Shown here: positions 56,789-64,000 of the stretch, piece by piece
How positions within the stretch are numbered: the stretch's first letter is position 1
Layout of the letters: every line of letters begins with the position of its first letter
Assembly: GCA_003117195.1 (NCBI GenBank)
Contig: BDSI01000194.1
Span: forward strand, 62,001-126,000
Direction of reading: 5' to 3'
Origin: Eudorina sp. 2006-703-Eu-15
Lineage: Eukaryota > Chlorophyta > Chlorophyceae > Chlamydomonadales > Volvocaceae
Length of the DNA stretch: 64,000 nucleotides
The notes under the pieces: model-generated
Seen by the model: only the letters and a program-made list of their open reading frames with translations
What the model was told of the DNA's origin: nothing
Databases searched by the model: none
Position numbers and translations under genes: made by a program

Positions 56789-57745
56789 TCAACTGCCGCG
56801 GTAGGTGGAGAACCCGTAGGGGCTCAGCAGCAGCGGAATGTGGTAGTGCTCCGTCGCCTTCTCCGGCACGATGATGAACTCAACCACTACTTCCGGATAG
56901 AAGGGCACTTCGGAATAGAAGGCCGGGTGCGCAAGTTTGCACGCGGCAAGGTAGGCTGACGTGTCGAAGAACATGCGATAGCGACCCGGCGGAATGTAGT
57001 TGCCGGGCGGCATCAGGGTACCCACACGGCCGTCCTCGTTGGTGACACCCTCGCCAACGGTCTCCCAGGTCTTGGACACCTCGTCCTGCTTGAGCAGGGC
57101 CAGGGGCAGTCCGCGGGCTGGGAGACCAGTCGCCGTGTCCAGCACGTGGGTGGTGATGGGGGAGCGCAGCGGGCTGCCGCCCGGCGCAGGCGCCAGGTGC
57201 GTCAGCACCTGCTCGGCACGACGCTGCGTCCGCGCGGCCAGCGGGTCGACTGAATCATTCACGCCGAACAGGCCAGACAGGCGGAGCTCTGTGATCTTCA
57301 TCTGCTCTTGAGCGGCAGTCTGCAGCTCCTCATGCGGCAGGCGGTGATAACGCTTCTTAAGCGTCTCGAGAATTTGCGGTGAAGTCTTTCCCTTCGCGAA
57401 GATAATGAAGATGAATCCGAATTTGTCAAGGTATCGCTGGTTCCAGTCGACGAGCTCCGCCTTGACATCGCTGCTCAAACTTTGGCTTGCAGCAGATTGC
57501 TCGTTACGACTGAAACTCGCAAAGCCCTCTGGCTTTGTCTCAATGCTCTTCGTGTCTCCAATCTTTGGATGGGCAGCCAGGGCCTCAAGCCATCCAGGTA
57601 CGCCAGTCTGTGTCCACCATATGCGACGGGCTGTCGCCAGTAGAGCATCGAAATCAACGTAAGGTCCCTGAGCCGCAAGCTGCTGGGCGAATTTTGTTGA
57701 CGCACAGCAACTCAGAGCTTGATCATATGTGATTGACAGCGCCAT
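56789..57745 (-). CDS. bifunctional urate-degradation protein (OHCU decarboxylase / 5-hydroxyisourate hydrolase, TTL type)
   Basis: An intronless frame of 318 residues. The N-terminal half is OHCU decarboxylase: CCASTKFAQQL, WWTQTGVPGWLEALAAHPKI with the diagnostic HPKIGD, then KFGFIFIIFAKGKTSPQILE and RYHRLPHEELQTAAQEQMKI. The C-terminal half is transthyretin-like HIU hydrolase: SPITTHVLDTATGLPARGLP, GRVGTLMPPGNYIPPGRYRM and the terminal YRGS signature. The two domains catalyse consecutive steps from 5-hydroxyisourate through OHCU to (S)-allantoin, as in plant TTL/allantoin synthase. Between them lies RAEQVLTHL, close to a peroxisomal PTS2 nonapeptide and at the place where plant TTL carries an internal PTS2. 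All key motifs are present, so it should be functional. The lack of introns is unusual beside the split neighbours. Confidence 0.93.
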   Translation of the reverse strand: MALSITYDQALSCCASTKFAQQLAAQGPYVDFDALLATARRIWWTQTGVPGWLEALAAHPKIGDTKSIETKPEGFASFSRNEQSAASQSLSSDVKAELVDWNQRYLDKFGFIFIIFAKGKTSPQILETLKKRYHRLPHEELQTAAQEQMKITELRLSGLFGVNDSVDPLAARTQRRAEQVLTHLAPAPGGSPLRSPITTHVLDTATGLPARGLPLALLKQDEVSKTWETVGEGVTNEDGRVGTLMPPGNYIPPGRYRMFFDTSAYLAACKLAHPAFYSEVPFYPEVVVEFIIVPEKATEHYHIPLLLSPYGFSTYRGS

Positions 57746-59017
57746 CCGCGCGCAGCTCTGGGTTTGGAGAGCTCGTTCCTAATGCGTGTCGCTCGAGTGT
57801 TGCATGCCAAGTCACATGCACGAAGTCACAGCACCCACTTGCATCCATGTGACCCGCAAAATGACTTTAACCGTACACGTAATCCGTGGTTTTGGTGCCA
57901 TGGTAAACTCGCTTGCGTGTTCTGTCGTCAATTTGGCAATCAATTCTATACAAAGTGGGAAATGCAATGAAGGCTGTATCTTACCAGACATATATGCGCT
58001 CGTCTAAGATTGCCGACGACCTTGGTGTTGGGCGTAAACCAATTCAACCTTCCCACCAAGCGCAGGAAATCTTCAAGCCACACGGGTGAAATATTCGATG
58101 CGTCACATAAACGACCACGGGTGCACCCGGATGAAGCATCAGGCCATTTCGGTCAGGTCAGGGAAGCACGTTTTCAAGTCGTGCGTCTACAACCCATCAT
58201 TGTTTGACATGGACCCCTCCCTGCATGCACTCACATTTGCGAAGGCCGTAAACCGGGTTGGGCCGCTCGATACGGAGCGATTTGATGAACCCACGTCGCG
58301 GGTGCCACACTCCATCTTGTTCCCCCGCCTGCCGATGCCACCACTTCCCCTTCCTCGCCGCCTGCCCATGTCCGACCGGCCATACAAATCACACGAGGAT
58401 ACACGCGTGGCCCTACCTCGCCGGGGACTTGAGCCCATCTCCCACCGCCCTGCGGCCTAGCCTACCGACCTGCCTACCTGCCTGCCTGCGCCCTACCGTG
58501 CTCTGTTGCTTGCGCGCTAACCCCCCTGCCCACAGCCTGCAGTCGCACACCTCCAGCAGTCGTGGAAACCGACAAACGACATACACCGTCCCACGAAGTC
58601 AAAACGTGTGAAACACCGATGTCCTTCCCGACTCCCGTCCTACAAGTACTAGCAGCACCGTTTACAGACCGACGGTGCGCACCCGCGCGGACGCCCTGCC
58701 CGTGAGACTTGTACGGCCACCGTGCCGTCGGCGCGCCGAAACCACTAAGAGGGAGCCGCAGGGCCTCCCCGCGCCACCTGCACCTGTCCCTCCCGCTGCA
58801 AGGACGCTAATGACATGCACCCCTAGCACGCTCCAAAGCATGTCCCCTTGCTGCATCGCGTTTCCATTCGCTGTTGACCCAGGACCCGACCCGGCCTTCC
58901 GAGGACGAGGGCGGAAGGCTGCTGGTGACGACGGCCACTGGCCTGCCTGCCTACCGGCGGTGCCTCCTCCGCGCGCGTCCCGCCCCACGAGACCGCCGAG
59001 CCGCCACACCGCTGCTG

Positions 59018-59053
59018 TCATGTCATGTCATGTCATGTCATGTCATGTCATGT
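59018..59053. repeat. (TCATG)n microsatellite
   Basis: Seven consecutive TCATG pentamers (TGTCATGTCATG...). A short GGAC tetramer run follows at about 59113-59135. Confidence 0.9.
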
Positions 59054-59605
59054 CACAAGTGCGCCTCGGAGGGCCGCCGGTGCCGGTGCCCACCGGGCAG
59101 CTCGACATCCCGGACGGACGGACGGACGGACGGATGGATGTGCACTGCCCCACGGTGGGTTAGGGTTTACGCCAGCCAGCTCGGCTGCCGAGGTCCGGAC
59201 CTAGCCTGTCACCCCAGCCTGCCTCATCTGCCATGTGGGCTCCCCGATGCAACCCACTCCCGGGGAACCCCCATCTCTCAAACCCTACACAGTCACATGT
59301 CGAGACTGGGCCGCTCCGGGTATGTAACGCCCCCATGAAGGGGCCCACTGGGATATGTACGACTGGCCGTTGTCCGGCCCGTCCCGACCGACCCACGGGA
59401 CACATTCGTCATCAGGTGCAAGTACGACAGTGCGGCGCCGGCGCACACGCACGGACACTCGACCGCCCTCTTCGGCCGGCCTCGCCCTCTTTGTTCCAAG
59501 AAGGTGGGTGAGAGTGCTTGGGTCTGGACACGTCTTGCACTTTCCATGCGCACGCACGCATTCACACACGCGCCGGGAGCGTTTACTGTTACCAGGTTTC
59601 AACGC

Positions 59606-59662
59606 TCCACACCACACCACACCACACCACATCACACCACATCTCATCACACGCACCGCCGC
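59606..59662. repeat. CACAC/CATCAC-type repeat tract
   Basis: Consecutive ACACC, then ATCACACC units. Purely simple sequence. Confidence 0.85.
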
Positions 59663-60983
59663 TGGGTAACTGGTTTGGTCGGGCGGGTTTCTTTGCCACT
59701 CAGCACACCGCAGCTTGCCGGGAAAGGCAACGAGGAGTCCGACGCGCACGGACGCGCACAGGAGGTCACAGCGACGGGCGCAGAGCCCAGCTTTCCAGCG
59801 CGGCCCACAGCATTCCTCGGTGCAGTGCAGTGCAGTGCGGGCGGCGCGGTCTCGTCAGCATCCATCCCCCGATTCTTCGCATTCGGCACCAGCGCGTACA
59901 CCCGGGCGCCTTGGCAGCCGGCCTTGCTGCTCGATTGTGTGGTTCCCAACCGGCAGCGGCCTTGAAGCCCCACTCACGCGTCCCAGCCCACTGGGCACTG
60001 GCAAGCGATGGATTCACCCACCCCCCTCCCCCTTCCCCCCATTCCCCGATCGCACCCGGCCAGATCAGGGCGTGATCGCTCACGCATCCACATACACATG
60101 TATATACACGTGCACATCTATACACTTACGTCAATATACACGTCCACGTCCACACCCACCTCGGACAAGGACAGTTGTCAGGCATACGGGCGTGCAGCCA
60201 CGGCCCTGACATGACACGCACTCCTGCCTCCCCACCTTCGGACACACACATAAACACACACAGGCTGGTTTTCATTTAGACACTGGCTGGACGGGCTTAT
60301 CGTTACACACACACACACACATCGCAGTTCTGTGCAGCCTGGGGCACACAGGAGCATTATGTACTGCAACCAGTTCCGGGCCGGGGGCCGGGGTCTTCTC
60401 GCTGCGCACACGCGCATACACACCTGCGCACCTGCACATCCATCCCGCGGCCTTGCCATACCTGTGTTGCTTCGGGCCCGGCATTTGGGCGGTTGTTACG
60501 CGTATGGGCATGGTCTATGCGCAGCCACGGCCCCTGCATGACATGCACTCTTGCCGTACCACCGGGACGCGGACACACACTCACACACTCACACACAGGC
60601 GGGTTTCCTGCGGAACACATCCTCGCGCACACATACACCCCTATATTGGTGCTTGGTTTGGGTCGGGCGGGTCTCTTATCTGAACACACACCCTGCCTGG
60701 CTGATTCGGGCGGCTTCGTTGTGTTCCGTACAGCAGCTCCCGATGTACAGCAGCTCCCGAAGATGACCAGCTTGCTCGCGCCCAGGCGGCGCGCCGGTGG
60801 CCGCGCCCTCCACCCGCACGCTCCGCTGCCTCGGCATCCGCACGCTGCTGCGCTGACAACCGACTGACACACACCACACCGGGTTGGGTCGGTCGGGTTC
60901 CCCCCAGAGCACCCAAACACAAACACAACCACAACCCCGCACGCACACCGCGTTTCAAGCGCTGACCCTACAGTCCCTCTCCA

Positions 60984-61017
60984 CCCCGTCCCGTCCCGTC
61001 CCGTCCCGTCCCGTCCA
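60984..61017. repeat. (CCCGT)n microsatellite
   Basis: About six consecutive CCCGT pentamers. Confidence 0.9.
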
Positions 61018-61413
61018 GGTGGGCTACGGTTCCCTCGGGGCGAGCTGCCGCCAAGTCCACCGCAACGGCCGTTCAGGGCAAGGCGACTCGCCGCCACTGC
61101 GCCCGACAGCAGGGCCGGGCCTTTCGTGGCTAAGCTCAGTGCCTGTCCGGTCCGGCTGCTGGCCGTAAGTCATCATGCCGCGGGGGCTGTCCGACCGGAA
61201 GGAACATCCGGGTCCGGCGCCACGGGCCCCACGGCCCCGCTCCGCGCCAGCCGGCTCTGTTGTTACGAGTTCCCCTTTACGAGGTCCTCTTCCGCGCCAC
61301 AGTCCAACAGCTGAGTACGTCCAAGCGAGGGTCACTACGGTGATATCTGACATGGGGTAGGAAACCCTCCACTCTGAAAGGTAAGCCGTCCGCGCTGCGC
61401 GCATAAGCAAGCC

Positions 61414-61414
<1 letters not shown>

Positions 61415-61448
<34 letters not shown>
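61415..61448. repeat. (GACA)n microsatellite
   Basis: Eight consecutive GACA tetramers ending in GACAAAGG. Confidence 0.92.
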
Positions 61449-61450
<2 letters not shown>

Positions 61451-61578
61451 GGGAGCGCACACGTCCATCTCCGCGACAACGGTCGGTGGCGTCAACGCCG
61501 GACCCGCCCATTGCGCACGTCCATGGGTCGGCCCATCCGTCGGTCGGTCGGTCGGTGTCCGCCGTCCCCGTCGGGCCC

Positions 61579-63999
61579 TCACAGCGTGTGCGTCTGCGAG
61601 GGCTGCAGCACCAGGCGTGCCGGCGGCTGCGGCCGCGGCTGCGAGGCGACCGAGCGCAGGGTCCCCAGCGCTGAGGGCGGCAGCGCGAGCCTCAACGTGA
61701 TGACTTGCAGCGGCGTCCCCGGCACCTGCTTCACGTCGCTCGACTGCAACAAGATCGGAACATCAACCGACCCCGGCACAGGATCCGCCGCGGCGCCCGG
61801 CGGCGGCGTCGCCACCACCGCGGGTGCCGGCGGCAGCGCCGGCGGCGGCGACGGTGTCTGCCACGGCGTCACGGTCGAAGCCGCCTCGGGGAGCAACGGC
61901 GGTGGCGCCAACCTTGCGGCGTCCCCCTCGGCCCGCCCTGCACCGCCCACAGCACCGGCAGCCTTGACGAAGCCCCCGATGGGGTCCACCGCCGCCACCA
62001 ACTTGGGCGCTCCCAGCTGGTTCCGGCCCTGTTGCTGCTGCTGCTGTTGCTGCCGTACGTCCAACGCCGGGTCGAGCTGATGCGGGTGCCGCTGTACGGC
62101 AGTGGGCGCCGCCGGCAGCGACCGCACAAAGGAGGACCGCTCCGGCAGCGGCACCGACGGCGGCGGCATCAGCCGCGTCTCCATCGAGTCACGCCCCGTC
62201 AGCAGGGGCGGCACGTGGGTGGTGCCCACAGACTCGCGCGGCAGCAGCTGCTGCGACGGACCGCCCGGCGCCAACGGCGCGCCGCCGCGCGTGCTGGCCG
62301 ACTCCCGGGCCGACAACAGCGGCCCCGCGCCCGCCCCGCCCGGCCCCGGCGCCCAGCCGCCGGGCCCGCAGCCGAATATGCCCTGGCTCTCCACGGAGCG
62401 CTGCAGCTGCAGCCCCGGGGTCCGAAAGGGCTCCGGCGGCGGCCCTGGCGGCGGCGGCGACAGCGGCGGCCGACCCGCCGCCGCGGCCGCCAAGCCAACG
62501 TGTCCTGGGGGTGCCCGTTCCGTCCCCAGGCCCTGTTGCGGCGTCGCCGACGGCTCCCGGGTCGCCGTCGGCCCTCCGGGGACGGCGGCAGCGCCGCCGC
62601 CACTGCTGCCCGGGCCACCGCCCCAGTGCGGACCCGCCGCCCCGGCAGAGCCGGTGGCCGCTGACGAGCCCCGGCTGCCCCTCTGGGTGAGGCTCAGGCG
62701 CCCCGCCACCTGCTGCACCTGGTCGACTCGGAGCAACTTGGGCGCGCGGTGGAGGCTGGGGGTGTCAGGCACGTCAGCGTCGGAGCCCGGCGCCCGCAGC
62801 GACGGCATCCGCACCAGGCCCGGCGGCGGCGGCGGCGCCGGTCGCTTGCCGCAGACAGTGCCACCGCCGCCGCCGCCGCCGCCGCCGGCGGCGTGCGGCG
62901 GCTCGGGACCCCCGCCGCCGCCGCTGTGACGACGGGCGCCGTGCTGCTGGCCGGCGCCATCGTGCGCCGCTAGCGCCAACAGCGCATGCGGCAGAGCGGA
63001 CAAGCTGGGCTCACGCGGCGCTAGGGCATCCAAGAAGTCGCCGTCAGGCTCATCGTCCCGTGGCCCCCCGCTGCCGCCGGCGCTGGCGTCACCGCCGCCG
63101 CCGCCGCTGCCGCCCACGCCACTGCCGGTCTTCCGGCCGCTGCCGTTCCTTGCCAACCCGGAATGCAGACCCCGGGAGTGATGGTGGCTGGTGTGGCGAT
63201 GGTGGGTCGAATGCGGGTCCCGGTCGCCGTCATCGTCGTCGGCGTCGTAGCCGCCGGCGTCGGCGCACTCGGGCGCGCTGTCGGGGCCGGGTCCCCCGCC
63301 GGCGGCTGTCTCGCTGCCGACGCCGGCGCGATTCACGCGGCCGTACCCCTCCATCACTTCGTACCCAGTCCGGCCTTGTTCCGAGGGCCTGTCGTACTCT
63401 TCATGCGCCACCGCGTCGTCCCCGAGACCCCGTGCCGCACATGACAGCGACGAATGATCCGCCCCGTGGAGGGCCGCTGCGGCCGCGGCTCGCGCCGCCT
63501 CCACCTCCCGCCTTTCCGCAACACCCGCACCCACCACCATGGCCGCTGCCGCGCCCCCCTCCCCGGCCGCCGCACCTCCTTCCCCCAACACCGCACCCGC
63601 GCCGTCGTCCTCGTCGTACACGGGTTTGACACCGCCGCGCGCGCCGTGTAGCCCCGCTTCCGGAAAGCCGGGCGGCTCCCGACTTGACCTGTTTCCAAGC
63701 GCTGTGGAGGCCAGGCCCGCCAGCCACTGCGTGACGCGGGCCTTATTGCCCAGGTACGCATCCGCCGCCGGGCCGCCGTGCCCGCCCGCCGCCTCTTGGT
63801 CCTCGCCGGGGGTCCCCCTGGCGCCTCCGAAATTCGCCGCTGCGACGGCGCCCCCGGTAGCGGACGCGTGACCCAGATGGCTCTGTGACTGCGACAGGGA
63901 CTGCGAGCGCGGGCTGAGCACCGCAGAGGCCGACAAGGGCCGCAAGTGGGAGGCGACGCGGTGCGTCCCCGACCGGGTGCTTTGAACCGGTACGGACAC
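61579..63999 (-). CDS. low-complexity protein, 5' end outside the window (806 codons visible)
   Basis: A minus-strand frame, uninterrupted from the window edge to a stop at 61579. The apparent first residue is GTG, so the true start lies beyond 64000. The visible part is Gly/Ala/Pro/Ser-rich with acidic and His-rich patches (YDADDDDGDRDPHSTHHRHT), Gly runs and a Gln run (VRQQQQQQQQGRNQLG). Less biased islands read NKARVTQWLAGLASTALGNR, APKLLRVDQVQQVAGRLSLT and the C-terminal PLQVITLRLALPPSALGTLR. No catalytic domain, signal peptide or membrane segment is visible. The length of one unbroken frame and its composition match the large low-complexity exons of neighbouring genes. No TGTAA was found close downstream. 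Function unknown. Confidence 0.6.
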   Translation of the reverse strand: MSVPVQSTRSGTHRVASHLRPLSASAVLSPRSQSLSQSQSHLGHASATGGAVAAANFGGARGTPGEDQEAAGGHGGPAADAYLGNKARVTQWLAGLASTALGNRSSREPPGFPEAGLHGARGGVKPVYDEDDGAGAVLGEGGAAAGEGGAAAAMVVGAGVAERREVEAARAAAAAALHGADHSSLSCAARGLGDDAVAHEEYDRPSEQGRTGYEVMEGYGRVNRAGVGSETAAGGGPGPDSAPECADAGGYDADDDDGDRDPHSTHHRHTSHHHSRGLHSGLARNGSGRKTGSGVGGSGGGGGDASAGGSGGPRDDEPDGDFLDALAPREPSLSALPHALLALAAHDGAGQQHGARRHSGGGGGPEPPHAAGGGGGGGGGTVCGKRPAPPPPPGLVRMPSLRAPGSDADVPDTPSLHRAPKLLRVDQVQQVAGRLSLTQRGSRGSSAATGSAGAAGPHWGGGPGSSGGGAAAVPGGPTATREPSATPQQGLGTERAPPGHVGLAAAAAGRPPLSPPPPGPPPEPFRTPGLQLQRSVESQGIFGCGPGGWAPGPGGAGAGPLLSARESASTRGGAPLAPGGPSQQLLPRESVGTTHVPPLLTGRDSMETRLMPPPSVPLPERSSFVRSLPAAPTAVQRHPHQLDPALDVRQQQQQQQQGRNQLGAPKLVAAVDPIGGFVKAAGAVGGAGRAEGDAARLAPPPLLPEAASTVTPWQTPSPPPALPPAPAVVATPPPGAAADPVPGSVDVPILLQSSDVKQVPGTPLQVITLRLALPPSALGTLRSVASQPRPQPPARLVLQPSQTHTL

Positions 64000-64000
64000 G

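Larger units (their letters stand above)
57746..61578. other. gene-free, microsatellite-rich spacer
   Basis: It carries several simple repeats (listed separately) and CA/ACAC runs at 60300-60330 and 60570-60600. Open frames switch strand and frame with the repeats, and no exon could be fixed. The promoter of the urate gene lies at the left edge. Confidence 0.5.

Overview
This is a stretch of nuclear genome from a green alga, most likely a volvocine/chlamydomonadalean species. The evidence is: genes cut by many GT-AG introns whose splice phases agree from exon to exon; GC-rich coding exons full of poly-Ala, poly-Gly, poly-Gln and Pro runs; AT-richer gene-free islands; TGTAA motifs (the polyadenylation signal known from these algae) just after several stop codons; and a decayed L1-type LINE with the C-terminal signature typical of volvocine L1 elements. 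Nothing looks prokaryotic: no operons and no CRISPR.

Layout. 1-9.6 kb is a gene-poor, repeat-rich, partly decayed region. It holds minisatellites, a leucine-rich-repeat pseudogene (minus), a 69-residue ORF (plus), the last two exons of a coiled-coil gene (minus) and a trypsin-like protease (minus) that appears truncated by a tandem duplication. 9.65-13.25 kb is an intact Ser/Thr protein kinase in six exons (minus). 13.3-15.8 kb has no confident gene. 15.85-17.9 kb is a gene (plus) carrying a short Trp-containing repeat motif also found in the giant gene at 26.8-35.1 kb. 18.6-24.0 kb is an EF-hand protein (minus, eight exons). 25.4-26.1 kb is the LINE relic. 26.8-35.1 kb is a nine-exon gene (plus) for a disordered protein of about 2443 residues. 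36.3-36.7 kb is a small secreted Cys-rich protein (minus). 37.2-47.1 kb is a 13-exon gene (minus) for a coiled-coil protein of about 1502 residues with a repeated PDA-x-x-F module. It is divergent from the RNA polymerase II elongation factor ELL homologue (48.1-54.0 kb, plus, seven exons). 56.8-57.7 kb is the intronless bifunctional urate-degradation protein (minus). 57.7-61.6 kb is microsatellite-rich spacer. 61.6-64.0 kb is the 3' part of a low-complexity protein gene (minus) that runs off the window.

Functionally these are independent genes: transcription elongation (ELL), signalling (kinase, EF-hand), purine catabolism (HIU hydrolase/OHCU decarboxylase) and probable structural or scaffold proteins. 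The least explained items are the Trp-motif family shared by two loci, the PDA-x-x-F coiled-coil protein, and an intron-restricted interspersed motif related to GGGGGTATAGGAAATTGG. Exon boundaries were placed by eye from splice sites and frame and were not confirmed by transcripts. Several non-ATG 'starts' of open frames were discarded in favour of ATG or a splice acceptor.
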